From contig CAYVWB010000001.1 in assembly GCA_964455395.1 (NCBI GenBank), forward strand, positions 1-64,000: 64,000 bases of DNA, in the 5' to 3' direction. The position numbers were made by a program, and so were the translations under genes. Position 1 is the stretch's first letter; each line of letters starts with the position of its first letter. Positions 42,456 through 51,553 of this stretch are shown one piece after another. Source of the DNA: CAYVWB01 sp964455395 (GTDB lineage: Bacteria > Desulfobacterota > Desulfovibrionia > Desulfovibrionales > Desulfovibrionaceae). The notes beneath the pieces were generated by a model. The model ran no database searches and had not been told where the DNA came from. It was given only the letters and a program-made list of their open reading frames with translations.

Positions 42456-44619
42456 GCGTCCTCCGCGACGACTGCGGTGAGTGGCAGCTTCACCTCCACC
42501 ATGCTGCCTTGGCCCGGGGTGGACTCCACACGGATGGTCCCGCCGTGTTGCCCGATGATCTGGTTGGAAACGAAAAGACCCAGGCCCGTGCCCCGCGATC
42601 CCTTGGAGGAGAAGAAAAGGGTGAACATCCGGTCCAGGGTCTCCTGGTCCATGCCCACGCCGTTGTCCGTGATGGTGAAGCGGACGGCTGGCGCGCCTTC
42701 CAGCGTGTCGTTGGCGACTTCCAGCCGCACGGTGAGGGGGACGGCGGGGGCGTTTGCAGCGTCTTCCGCGTCGGGAGTGTCGGGATCGGCCGTCTGCCGG
42801 GCGGCGCGTTCGGCGCACGCATCCACCGCGTTTTCCAGAAAGTTGACCAGGGCGGAGGTCATGGCGGTTTCGTCCATGGGCGCGTCGGGCAAACGCTCTG
42901 GCGGCTCCTTCAGGCAAAGGACGAACTCCACGCCCCGCTCCTGGGCTTTGGGCTCCACGATGCCGCGCAGGTCCTCGGCGAAGGTCGCCACCTTGACAGG
43001 CAAGCGCTCCGGCTCCCGGGACTTCACGTAATAGAGGATGTCCAGCACCATCTTGCGGATACGGTGGATCTTGTCGCGCACCACCAGCCAGCCTTGGCGG
43101 ACCTTCTCCGGGTCGTCCCGCGCAGACCCGCGTCCACCTTGAAGACGCCGCCGTCCAGGGAGGTCAGCAGCCCCTTCACGCCATGGGACATGGAGCCGAT
43201 CATCAGCCCCAGGGAGGCGAGGTGGTCTTGCAAGGCGCGTATCTGCGTGATGTCCGTACCTATTTCCAGCACCTGGACCACGCGGCCCTCTTCATCGCAG
43301 ATGGGCGCGCTCTGCAGCAGCACGTTGCGGGGCTCGCCCCGCTTGCCTACGAGCACGGTCTCCAGTTCGTGGGAGCCGCCGTCCTGGAAGGTGGCTTGCG
43401 CCAGGGAGGCCTCGCCGGGTTCGTCGCTCTGGTGGGGATCGAGGACGCGGGAGCGGTCCTGGCCGGCGAATTCGTGTCGGTAGAGGCGGTTGGCTTCCGT
43501 GATGGTGTAGTCCTGATCCACCACGGTGATGAAACAGGGCGCGGCGTCGAAGAGGCGCTGGAATTTCTCCTGCGCCGCACGGGCGGCTTCCTGGAGACGC
43601 GTCACTTCCGAGACGTCCACGGAGAGCTCGATGACGAGCTCCACTTCGCCTTCCTTGTTGAAAATGGGCGCGGTGTGCACGAGCACGGGGATGGTCCGGC
43701 CGTCTGCGCCGCGCAGGGTTTCGCGGCTGCGTCGGCCGCGGCCTTGCTCCACGGTGGCCCAGACGGGGCAGGCGTTGCCGCTGCCTTCGCGGTCGGCGTA
43801 GGGTTCCCAGCTGTTGGCGCCGGTCAGGTCGCCGATGCGTTCGGCATAGAGCTCGTTGACGGCGACGATCTCCAGATAGCGGCTGTGCACGGCGATGAAG
43901 CAGGGGAGTTCGTTGAAGTAGCCGGGGCCTACCAGCTCCCTGCGTCCGTCTGTGGGACGCTCTGCGGGCTGCTCTGCGGCGTCGCCTGCTGTCGCGTCCT
44001 CGGGGTTCGGTTCGCTGTGTGCTTCGTCGCTCGTCCCGGGTTCCTCGAAGGCCTGGCAGAGGCTCCTCATGGCGGAGGAGAGGCCCTCCACCACTTGGCC
44101 CACGGCAATCTGGCGTTCCAGCTCCACCAGCCGGGCGGACTTCTCCTTGACGATGCGCTCCAGATTCTCCGTGTGTTCGCGGATCTGCCGGCGCATGGCG
44201 ATGCGTTCGGAAGCGCGGCGCAAGGCGTTCACCAGGAGTTCGTCGCGCACGGGTTTGGTGATGAAGTCCAGGGCTTCGTGCTGCAGGCTCTTGATGGCGA
44301 GATCCATGTCCCCGTGGCCGGAGATCATGATGACTTCGATATCCGCGTTGACGGCTTTGATGCGGCGCAAGAGCTCCACGCCGTCGATGCCGGGCATCTT
44401 GATGTCGGTGAGGACGATGTGTGGCTCGAACTCGTCGAGGGTTTCCAACGCCGCCTCGCCGTTGGAGGCAGTCCGGGTCTCGTAGCCCAGATCCGCCACG
44501 GAGAGACCGAGAATTTCGCAGATGGCGGCTTCATCGTCCACGATGAGCACGCGCAAGGCGGAGGGCGAGAGGGTGAGGGCGTCGGGCTGGTTCTGCTCCT
44601 GGATGGTGGCGTTGGGCAT
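42452..44619 (-). pseudogene. Receiver-PAS-histidine kinase interrupted by a one-base frameshift
   Basis: From the ATG at 44619 the frame encodes a receiver (acceptor D72 in VLTDIKMPG), a coiled segment, two PAS domains and an H-box (H479 in SMSHGVKGLLTSLDGG). It then runs out of the family pattern and stops at 43024. In the neighbouring frame the rest of the kinase continues (EKVRQGWLVVRDKIHRIRK, then N-box NFLENAVDAC and GTGLGLFVSNQIIGQHGG) to 42452. The break lies at about 43115-43125; restoring one C would join the halves. This is either a real inactivating mutation or a sequencing error. Its place is between the lone receiver and the haem-motif kinase of the sulfide operon. Confidence 0.85.
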
Positions 44620-44639
44620 GGGGGAAAGCTCCGGAGGAG

Positions 44640-44686
44640 GCGTCCGGCCAGCCGGAGCCCCTTGTGGGGGTGGGCCAGCCGGACGC
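44640..44686. promoter_or_regulatory. Intercistronic inverted repeat in the sulfide operon
   Basis: GCGTCCGGC and GCCGGACGC are perfect nine-base arms around a 29-base loop that itself can form a CCCC/GGGG hairpin. It lies in the 108-base gap between the lone receiver gene and the broken kinase gene. It could act as a processing site or partial terminator that lowers expression of the sensory genes relative to sqr. Confidence 0.45.
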
Positions 44687-44727
44687 GCAGGACGTCGGCG
44701 CGCAGGGGGCGCCAGTCGGGTATGGGG

Positions 44728-45093
44728 TTAATCCGCGCTCTCGCCAAGCATCTCCTTGATGAGGCGCAAGACTTTCGTGCGCTCCACAGGCTTGGAGACC
44801 ACGGGCACGTTCTTGTTGATGGCGGGGGGGCGGGGCCCGACGCCGCTGATGACGATGACGGGGATCTCCGCGAGGGAGGCTTCCTGCCGCAGTTTGACGT
44901 AGAACATGGTGCCGCCGCGGCCGGGCATGTCCATGTCCAGGGTGATGAGGTCGGGGTTGTGCATCTGCGCCATGGCTACGCCTTCCACGCCGTCTTTGGC
45001 GGTGAAGGTCTTGTAGCCGGCTTCCGAGAGCATCTCGTCGAGATAGGAAGTGATCTCGGGATCGTCGTCGATGATGAGAATCTTCTTGGCCAT
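44728..45093 (-). CDS. Single-domain response regulator of the sulfide operon
   Basis: 121 residues, receiver only: acidic pair D9/D10, acceptor D53 in LITLDMDMPG and lysine in VSKPVER. The segment after the phospho-site (RGGTMFYVKLRQE) and the VGPRPPAINKNV insertion are unusual for CheY-like proteins. With no output domain it must work through contact or phosphotransfer, and two kinase genes follow it directly. It is 40 bases past the DUF1641 gene. Confidence 0.88.
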   Translation of the reverse strand: MAKKILIIDDDPEITSYLDEMLSEAGYKTFTAKDGVEGVAMAQMHNPDLITLDMDMPGRGGTMFYVKLRQEASLAEIPVIVISGVGPRPPAINKNVPVVSKPVERTKVLRLIKEMLGESAD

Positions 45094-45133
45094 GAGTAAC
45101 CTCGCAGGTTTCCTTGACGCCGGCTGTGCCGGG

Positions 45134-45793
45134 CTACTGGTCTTGCGTTTTGCCGAGTGCCTTGGTGAGCTGGATCGCCACGTTGACGCCGCGGCGCACC
45201 TCGGGGTCGCGCAGGGCGTGGTAGGCGTCTTTCACGCCCATGGGCTTGACGGTGTCGAGGTCGACATTCGCCGGGACCTCCGTCATCTTGCCGAGGAACT
45301 CCACGAGCTCCGGGCTGGACATCTTCTTGAGCAGGCCCAGCATGGCCACGAAGTTGTCGCCCATGGCTTCGATGTCTTCCGGTCCGTAGGCTTGCGCCAC
45401 CTTGCCGCGCACCTCCAGCATGGCTGCGTAGGTGCGGAAGACGCCCTTTTGCTCCAGCTTGCCCAGCTCGAAGATGCCGTGGTTCACCGCGCCCTTGAGC
45501 AGGGGCTCCACCGTGTGGAAGAGTTCGATGAAGTTCTCCAGCTGGTCCAGAGCGAAGGCGATGTTGTTCATGTTGCGCATGAAGCGCTTGAGCAGATGGA
45601 AGGAGTCCTCCAGCTGGAAGCCGTGCTCCACGTCGCCCAGCTCGCGCAGCATGATCTGGAAGGACTGCTTCATGAGAGGGGTCAAGTCTTCCTTGAGCTC
45701 CTCGATGCCTTCGCGCGCTTTGCGCATTTCCATGAGCTCGGCTTCTATGACTTCGAGCTTCTCCAGGATCTTTTTGTTTTCGTTCGCCGCCAT
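45134..45793 (-). CDS. DUF1641 family protein
   Basis: 219 residues, mostly helical, with the DUF1641 pattern: an N-terminal coiled region (KKILEKLEVIEAELMEMRKA), FHLLKRFMRNMNNIAFALDQ and a C-terminal GVKDAYHALRDPEVRRGVNV. DUF1641 proteins commonly accompany sulfide:quinone oxidoreductase-like or formate dehydrogenase genes, but their role is not established. It starts 12 bases after the oxidoreductase stop, so a direct partnership is likely. Confidence 0.85.
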   Translation of the reverse strand: MAANENKKILEKLEVIEAELMEMRKAREGIEELKEDLTPLMKQSFQIMLRELGDVEHGFQLEDSFHLLKRFMRNMNNIAFALDQLENFIELFHTVEPLLKGAVNHGIFELGKLEQKGVFRTYAAMLEVRGKVAQAYGPEDIEAMGDNFVAMLGLLKKMSSPELVEFLGKMTEVPANVDLDTVKPMGVKDAYHALRDPEVRRGVNVAIQLTKALGKTQDQ

Positions 45794-45805
45794 GTGTGGT
45801 CCCCC

Positions 45806-47047
45806 TTAGAGGCTGCAGGCGCCCATGCGCTTTTTGCCGGCCATGAACATCTGGGGCTCCAGGGGCAGCTCCTTGCCTTTGAGCATCTGGTTGAAATAGA
45901 CCCATTTGAACATCATCTTGCCCCAGTAGTTGAGGTAGGTCTCTTCCAGCAGGGACATGGGTCCCACGCCGGGGAAAGGATACTTGCCGGGCAGGGGCTC
46001 GATCTTGTAGTTGAAGTCGATGAGGATGGCTTTCTCGTAGCCCGAGACGATGAAGCACGTGGAGTGGCCGTCGTAGTCCGGGCGGGGCGCCAGACCTTCG
46101 ATTTCGCGCACCAGGTTCTCCACCACGATGTCCGCTTCGAAGTGCGCCACGCTGCCGGCTTTGGAAGTGGGCACGTTGGTGGCGTCGCCGATGACGTACA
46201 TGTTCTCGTACTTGGTGGACTTCAGGGTGTGGTGGTCGGTCTCCATGTACCCCATGATGTCGCCGATCTCGCAGTCCTCGATGACTTTGGAGCCGAAGTT
46301 GGGAGGAATGGAGACGAGCAGGTCGTAGTCCACTTCCTCGCCCTTGTGGGATTCGATGACCTTGCGCTCGTGATCCACGGAGCCGATCTCGAAGTTGGGC
46401 GTGATCTTGATGTTCTTCTCTTCGCAGAGCTTGCCGAGAATCTCCGCAGCCACGGGCTTGGTGAACGCCCCCGAAAGCGGGGTGACGAGCTCGATTTCGA
46501 TGTTGCAGCGCACGTCGTTGATCATGAAGAACCAGTCCGCCAGGAAGACGAACTCCAAAGGCGCCACAGGACACTTGATGGGCATCTCCGCGATGTTCAA
46601 GACGAGCTTGCCCTTCTCGAAGTGCTTGATCTTCTTCTGAAGATCCACTGCGCCTTCCGGCGTGTAGAAAGTCTGGATGTTCTTGCCCCAGCCTTCCTCC
46701 ATGCCCTCGATCTCTTCAGGCGCCACCCGGCAGCCGGTGCCGACCACGATCCAGTCGTAATCGTACGAACCGTTCTTCGTGGTGACTTTCTTGGATTCGG
46801 GATCGATGTTGGTGATCTCGTCCTGCACGAAATCCACCCCTTTGGGGATGAAGTCCATCTGAGGCTTGATGCAGTCTTCGATGCTGTAGATCTCGAACGG
46901 CACGAACAGCCACCCGGCTTGGTAGTGGTGCTGCCAAGTGCGGTCGATGATGGTGATTTTCCATTCTTTCGGGTCCAGCTTCTGGCGAATCTTCGTGGCC
47001 ACCATGACGCCGCCGGCGCCTGCGCCTAGTATGAGGAGTTTCTTCAT
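45806..47047 (-). CDS. sqr: Sulfide:quinone oxidoreductase-like flavoprotein
   Basis: 413 residues. An N-terminal FAD-binding fold (LLILGAGAGGVMVATKI, glycines at 8-13), a second dinucleotide segment, and MYVIGDATNVP at 284-293 define the family. Cysteines C106 (VVGTGCRV), C159 (PIKCPVAPLE) and C331 (HSTCFIVSG) fall where SQR-type enzymes carry their redox cysteines. The expected reaction is oxidation of sulfide to polysulfide with electrons passed to quinone at the inner membrane face. In a sulfate reducer it may protect against or conserve energy from sulfide. It is the first gene of a seven-gene operon with a sigma-54 promoter. The ATG at 47047 is 11 bases after AAGGAG. Confidence 0.82.
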   Translation of the reverse strand: MKKLLILGAGAGGVMVATKIRQKLDPKEWKITIIDRTWQHHYQAGWLFVPFEIYSIEDCIKPQMDFIPKGVDFVQDEITNIDPESKKVTTKNGSYDYDWIVVGTGCRVAPEEIEGMEEGWGKNIQTFYTPEGAVDLQKKIKHFEKGKLVLNIAEMPIKCPVAPLEFVFLADWFFMINDVRCNIEIELVTPLSGAFTKPVAAEILGKLCEEKNIKITPNFEIGSVDHERKVIESHKGEEVDYDLLVSIPPNFGSKVIEDCEIGDIMGYMETDHHTLKSTKYENMYVIGDATNVPTSKAGSVAHFEADIVVENLVREIEGLAPRPDYDGHSTCFIVSGYEKAILIDFNYKIEPLPGKYPFPGVGPMSLLEETYLNYWGKMMFKWVYFNQMLKGKELPLEPQMFMAGKKRMGACSL

Positions 47048-47135
47048 GACCGTGAGGGCTCCTTGCAGATGGAGTGGGTGATGCGGCCAGCAGCCCACAT
47101 CGGGCTACTGTACCATACCTGTCTGGTCATGATTA

Positions 47136-47151
47136 AGCAGGGGCTGTGCCA
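47136..47151 (-). promoter_or_regulatory. Sigma-54 -24/-12 promoter of the sqr operon
   Basis: On the minus strand this reads TGGCACAGCCCCTGCT. The -24 block TGGCAC is perfect, GG and GC are ten bases apart and the -12 block is TGCT. Transcription would start near 47126 and give an 80-base leader. The neighbouring sigma-54 regulator gene at 47452 is the likely activator source. Confidence 0.78.
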
Positions 47152-47230
47152 ACTGTGGATGATTCAGCATGCGCCTTTTATTCCAGTATGTTATAATGGC
47201 GAGCCGCCCACGCGCGCTCCACCCGGCCCG

Positions 47231-47332
47231 CAACATTCGTTGACGACGCACCCCCGGGACGCCTCGCACAAACCCCGGCGCGCTTCGCTTGCCGAGATGT
47301 GTCAACAAAAGATGACGGCGCAACATGTGTTG
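47231..47332. promoter_or_regulatory. CAAC-N4-GTTG elements, candidate enhancer sites for sqr
   Basis: Two 12-base dyads of identical form, CAACATTCGTTG (47231-47242) and CAACATGTGTTG (47321-47332; extended to GCAACA/TGTTGC), flank a near-match CAACAAAAGATG (47303-47314). They lie about 110, 180 and 200 bases upstream of the predicted sqr start, typical for a sigma-54 activator. The interval 47048-47451 holds no gene; a stretch at 47160-47205 is AT-rich. Confidence 0.62.
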
Positions 47333-47451
47333 CAGGGCCGGCCGCGCCACGGGCCAGCCCATGACGTTCGCAGCCGAAAGCGCCGCCACGCCTCCTCTGC
47401 ACGGCCTTGGCGGGCTGTCCCCTCGCGGAGGGCGGCGCCGTGCGTCGGGGG

Positions 47452-49047
47452 TCACTCCTTGCGCGATGCGTTCAGCCGACGATTGAGCGCCTGTCGGGAG
47501 ATGCCCAGCAGCCGCGCCGCTTGCGCCTGGTTGTTCTCGCACCGACGCAACGCTTCCTGGATGACGCGGTCCTGCGCTTGCTTCAGCGTGGGGAAGGCGG
47601 GTTCCGGCGGCAGGCTCGCGCCCAGGCGGAACCCCGCTTCGGAAGCAGCCTCGGCGTCTGCTGCAGGCGGCAGCATGGCCATCCATTCCTCCACGGCGTC
47701 CGCGCGCAGGGGTTGCGGCGGAGCGTCTGCGGCGTCGCTGCGGGACTCGCGCAGTTCAGCGTGCTGCAGCGCCAGCGCATTGTAGAGCATCGCTTCCAGC
47801 TCCCGCACGTTGCCGGGGAAGTGGTAGCGGCTCAACAGCTCCAGAAAATCCTGGCTGACGTGGAAAGGCGGGGCGCCAAGCTCCTCTGCAGCGCGGCGCA
47901 GGAAATGGCGCGCCAGCACGGGGATGTCTTGCGGTCGTTCCCGTAAGGGCGGGATGAGCGCCATGTGGGTGCGCAGGCGGAAGAAGAGGTCCCGGCGGAA
48001 GGTGGCGGGGTCCATCAGCTCCGCGACGGTGCGGTTCGTGGCTGCGATGATCCGCGCGCGCAGGGGCCGGGGCGTGTCCGAGCCCAGGGGGTAGTACTCA
48101 CGCTCCTGAATGAGTCGCAGCAGCTTGAGTTGCGACGCGAAGGAGAGGTCGCCGATCTCGTCCAGAAAAAGACTCCCTTCGGCGGCGGCGTCGATGAGGC
48201 CTGTGCGAGCGCTTTGTGCGTTGGTGAAGGCCCCTTTGCTGTGGCCGAAGAGGGTGTCGGCGAAGAAGGCGTCGTCCAGTCCGGCGGCGTTCAGCGCCAC
48301 GAAACGACCGGGCCGCCCGCTCAAGGCGTGCACGGCGTGGGCCGCCAGCTCCTTGCCCACGCCGGTCTCGCCCAGGATGAGCGCTGGCGCCTCGGTCACG
48401 GCGATGGCGCGCAGACGTTTGCGCACCGCCAGCATGGAAGGGTCCGCAGCGATGAGACCGTCGTCGGCTTCCATGTCGTCCGTCCTGGAAACCTCCGCCG
48501 GCTTTCTGGCGAGGGACGCCGTGGCTGTTTTGGACGCTGCCGCCGGCCCTCGCGGCTGCTGCGGCTGCTGGGTTTGTGAGGAGTCGGCGGGGAGGGGGAC
48601 GGCGTGAGAGGAAGCGAAGGCCCCCAGGGTGTGGTTCGCGGAAGCGGCGCGGAGAGCCTCGGCGTCGTGAAGCGCCGTGTCCACGGTTTCCAGCAGGCGG
48701 GCGCGGTCCACGGGTTTCAACAGGAAGTGCAACGCCCCGGCGCGCATGCAGCGCACGGCTGTCTCCACCTCGTTGTGGCCGGTGACGACGATGGCGGGCA
48801 GGCCCGGGTGACGGGTGGTGATGATGGTCAGCAGCTCCTCTCCGGAAAGGTGGGGCATGCAAAGATCCAGGATGACCAGGGAGAAGGCCTGCCGCGCCAG
48901 CAGTGGCGGGGCCTCGCGGCTGTCCTGCAGGGTGACCACGTTGGCGTAGCCGTGGTACCGCAGGTTCAGGGCGTAACTGCGCAGGGCCTGGGGTTCGTCA
49001 TCCACCAGAAGGATGGGCAGGGCAGGGGACGCTTCAGACATCATCAC
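47452..49047 (-). CDS. Sigma-54-type response regulator with GAFTNA loop
   Basis: 531 residues: receiver with acceptor D61 (VILDLCMPHLSG), a long linker (about 140-205), an AAA+ domain with Walker A GETGVGKE, and a C-terminal Fis-type helix-turn-helix (NNQAQAARLLGISRQALNRRL). The sigma-54 contact loop reads GAFTNA (in HSKGAFTNAQSAR) rather than GAFTGA. The start is ambiguous among GTG-ATG-ATG at 49047-49039. It is 34 bases after the kinase gene and is followed by the sqr control region, so it is the best candidate activator of that operon. Confidence 0.87.
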   Translation of the reverse strand: MMMSEASPALPILLVDDEPQALRSYALNLRYHGYANVVTLQDSREAPPLLARQAFSLVILDLCMPHLSGEELLTIITTRHPGLPAIVVTGHNEVETAVRCMRAGALHFLLKPVDRARLLETVDTALHDAEALRAASANHTLGAFASSHAVPLPADSSQTQQPQQPRGPAAASKTATASLARKPAEVSRTDDMEADDGLIAADPSMLAVRKRLRAIAVTEAPALILGETGVGKELAAHAVHALSGRPGRFVALNAAGLDDAFFADTLFGHSKGAFTNAQSARTGLIDAAAEGSLFLDEIGDLSFASQLKLLRLIQEREYYPLGSDTPRPLRARIIAATNRTVAELMDPATFRRDLFFRLRTHMALIPPLRERPQDIPVLARHFLRRAAEELGAPPFHVSQDFLELLSRYHFPGNVRELEAMLYNALALQHAELRESRSDAADAPPQPLRADAVEEWMAMLPPAADAEAASEAGFRLGASLPPEPAFPTLKQAQDRVIQEALRRCENNQAQAARLLGISRQALNRRLNASRKE

Positions 49048-49080
49048 GAAACGCGAAACGGTGCGACGGGGTGGCCAGCG

Positions 49081-50862
49081 TTATTCCGCCAGGGGGAAGA
49101 TGGCCCGCGCAGCCACGCCGCGCGAGGAGTGTGACCCCCGGGGGGGCGATTCGATCTCCAGGGAGCCGCCATGTTCGCGCACGATGCCCAGGGAGATGGC
49201 CAAGCCGAGACCCGCGCCGTCTTCGGCGTGGCGGGTGCTGTAGAACGGGTCGGTGACGCGGGGGAGCGCGGCGTGCGGAATGCCCACGCCCTCGTCGCGC
49301 ACTTCCAGGATGGCGGAGCCGGAGGCCTCGTCCTGCAGCACTTGCACCACGATGGCCTGGTCCCGCCGCTCCAACGCGAGGCAGGCGTTGTGCAGCAGGT
49401 TCACCACCACCTGCTCCAGTCGACGCCGCCGACCCATGAGCAGCGGCTTGCAGACGGCCAGGCGCAGCGAGAAGCGCTCCGTGTGGTGCTCGATGGTGCG
49501 CCGCATGAGCGAGACGGCGGATTGCGCCACGTCGTTCAGGGAGACGAGTTCGAAATCCCGGCCCACATCCTGGCGACCGAAGTTCTTCAGCTCCGCCACG
49601 ATGTGCTTGATGCGCTCGGCGCCGCTCAAGACGCCGTGCAGCAGCTCGGGCACGTCCTCCAGGATGCGCTGGATGCTTTCCGTGTCCAGAGGGTCCAGGT
49701 GGTTCGAGGGGACAGGATGATCCGGCGGTTCGGAAGGCCCCGGCGCCCCGGCGGATTCCGTTGACCCGGAACGGACCGCCTGACTCGAGGGGCGCGCCAG
49801 CGCTGGGGGGGCGGCAGGCCCCGGAGCGCCCGCGGGGGCGGTCGCTTCGTCCACCGCCTCGTCCGACGTTTCGGCAAGGCGTTGCAGCACGGGCTCCACG
49901 CGGCTCCAGAGGTCCAAGAGCAGTGGTGCATTCAACATGATGACATTGTTGGGATTGTTCACCTCGTGCGCCACGCCGGAGACCATGGCCCCCAGAGAAG
50001 CGAGCCGGTCTGTGTGGATGTAGCGCGATTCAGCCCGCTTCTGTTCGGTGATGTCCATGCCGAAAGCCTGGAAGTCCTTCACGTGGCCGGTCTTGTAGAA
50101 GAACGCCTGGATGATCCAGCGCATCCAGCGCTCGGAGGGGTCGTGGGGCTGCGGCGGTGTTTCCATGTCGCGAGGTTCGGAAGAGCAGCCCAGCATGCGG
50201 CATTCCACCTCGGCCACGGGGCGCTCCAGGGTGATGTTTTCCACCGCCGCGCGGCACGCTTCCCGAGATGCCGGGGGCATGAGACTCAAAAAGTCACGGG
50301 TGACGAGGGCTTCGCGGGTGACGCGCACTGTGCGCAGAAACGACTGGTTGGCGAAGGTGAGCGCCCAGTTCGGCAAGAACCCGCAGACGGGATCTGCGCG
50401 GCGCGCCGGCTCCGGACGACGCCGGCCCGGCGAGAGCAGGTCGATGATATCCTTGTATTGACTGACATCCTCCACCAGGAGTTGGCGCACGGGGCCCGCC
50501 TCGTCCGCGAAGGTGGAGAGCCGCACCCGCACCCAGGCGCTGCCGCCGGCGCTGGTGCGGATGTACTGCTCCACGGCGAGCCATTGGTCCTCCGGACAGC
50601 GGATACGGCCTTCGGCGTCGGGTTCGCAGGACATCCCCAGGCAGAAGAGGCTCAACACATCCTGAAAATTCATGTGCGCCAAGTCCCCCGGGGTGCACTC
50701 GGTGATGGCGAAGAATTCCCGGTTCACGTAAAGAATACGGTCCGTTCGATCAGCGTGGACCACGGCGAGGGGCAACGCGTCCAGCACGGCGGCGCCCACC
50801 GCCGGGGCGAGGGTGCGGCGGTTGGCGATGGCTGTCGGAGGGAAGGGCGCTGTCGGGGACAT
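49081..50862 (-). CDS. PAS sensor histidine kinase
   Basis: About 593 residues from the ATG at 50862; in-frame starts at 51006 and 51042 would add a Pro-rich N-terminus of up to 60 residues, and none has a clear ribosome binding site. There is no transmembrane helix. Two PAS-like domains (about 20-140 and 160-285) precede a HisKA domain with H299 in SGVAHEVNNPNNVI. That domain is interrupted by a Pro/Ala/Ser-rich insertion of about 60 residues and followed by an HATPase domain (NLLHNACLAL, DEGVGIP, GAGLGLAISLGIV). It pairs with the sigma-54 regulator just downstream. Confidence 0.85.
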   Translation of the reverse strand: MSPTAPFPPTAIANRRTLAPAVGAAVLDALPLAVVHADRTDRILYVNREFFAITECTPGDLAHMNFQDVLSLFCLGMSCEPDAEGRIRCPEDQWLAVEQYIRTSAGGSAWVRVRLSTFADEAGPVRQLLVEDVSQYKDIIDLLSPGRRRPEPARRADPVCGFLPNWALTFANQSFLRTVRVTREALVTRDFLSLMPPASREACRAAVENITLERPVAEVECRMLGCSSEPRDMETPPQPHDPSERWMRWIIQAFFYKTGHVKDFQAFGMDITEQKRAESRYIHTDRLASLGAMVSGVAHEVNNPNNVIMLNAPLLLDLWSRVEPVLQRLAETSDEAVDEATAPAGAPGPAAPPALARPSSQAVRSGSTESAGAPGPSEPPDHPVPSNHLDPLDTESIQRILEDVPELLHGVLSGAERIKHIVAELKNFGRQDVGRDFELVSLNDVAQSAVSLMRRTIEHHTERFSLRLAVCKPLLMGRRRRLEQVVVNLLHNACLALERRDQAIVVQVLQDEASGSAILEVRDEGVGIPHAALPRVTDPFYSTRHAEDGAGLGLAISLGIVREHGGSLEIESPPRGSHSSRGVAARAIFPLAE

Positions 50863-51201
50863 GATGCGAGGGGTCGACGAGGCGGCGTTGTGTCTGCTTG
50901 AAGCGGGCGTGGTCGGGAATGATCGGTGGCGCTCCGGCGCGCCGCCACACGGCGCTGGCCGCGGTGGTGGCGGATGCGGGATGGCCGGGGAGCCGTCAGT
51001 GGGCATCAATGTAGACCAGTTCGGTAGGCATTGCAAGCGCACGTCGCGATTCGTGCGCCGTGGAGCGGCTTGGTCGCGTTGTGGGCGTCGTCACGTTGGC
51101 GCCGGGGTGGACAGAGGCGCGGCTGAATGAAGTGTTCTGGGAGTTGGCGCGCGCCGGGTAATCCGTTTCGAGGCGACGCTTTTCCTTCGGGGCGCCGCAC
51201 G

Positions 51202-51234
51202 AAAAAGGGGCTGCCGCGCTAGACGACAACCCCC
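51202..51234 (-). terminator. Rho-independent terminator after tRNA-Pro
   Basis: On the minus strand a ten-base stem (GGGGTTGTCG with CGGCAGCCCC, two G-U pairs) and a seven-base loop are followed by UUUUU. It lies 10 bases past the tRNA 3' end. Confidence 0.88.
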
Positions 51235-51243
51235 TGGAATAAC

Positions 51244-51320
51244 TGGTCGGGATGGCGTGATTCGAACACGCGGTCTCTGCGTCCCGAACGCAGCGCTCTA
51301 CCAGACTGAGCCACATCCCG
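51244..51320 (-). tRNA. tRNA-Pro (anticodon CGG)
   Basis: A full cloverleaf is visible on the minus strand. The acceptor stem is CGGGATG/CATCCCG, the D-arm contains GGTAGAGC, the anticodon stem CTGCG/CGCAG encloses the loop TTCGGGA (anticodon CGG), the T-loop is TTCGAAT, the discriminator base is A and the CCA end is encoded. Length is 77 bases with CCA. Confidence 0.97.
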
Positions 51321-51553
51321 AAATCAGGAATCACCTCTTCTGCCAGAAGGGCCGGGCCTTGGCAAGGGGTTTTTTTGGTGGGGAAGCGCCGCGCGTGAGA
51401 GCGCGCCGGCAGGCGCAGTGGCCTCGCACATCGGCGGAGGAAACGGTTGGAGCTTAAAGCCCGTCAATGGACAAAATATGGGGAGTATGCAAAGAATTAC
51501 CCGGAGTGAACGCCCGCGCGACGTCGCGTCGGGGAAACCTCAAGGAGCGACGG

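Noticed and set aside
42452..43084. A separate small kinase gene covering only the ATPase half
   Set aside because: Its first codons continue the upstream H-box sequence after a one-base shift, and no ribosome binding site precedes 43084. A split gene is the better reading.
43110..43130. Programmed ribosomal frameshifting in the broken kinase gene
   Set aside because: No X-XXY-YYZ slippery heptamer or following pseudoknot is visible at the junction; loss of one C is simpler.
47165..47210. A plus-strand sigma-70 promoter with TATAAT at about 47190
   Set aside because: The -10 is good, but no -35 stands at the right distance and no plus-strand gene follows.
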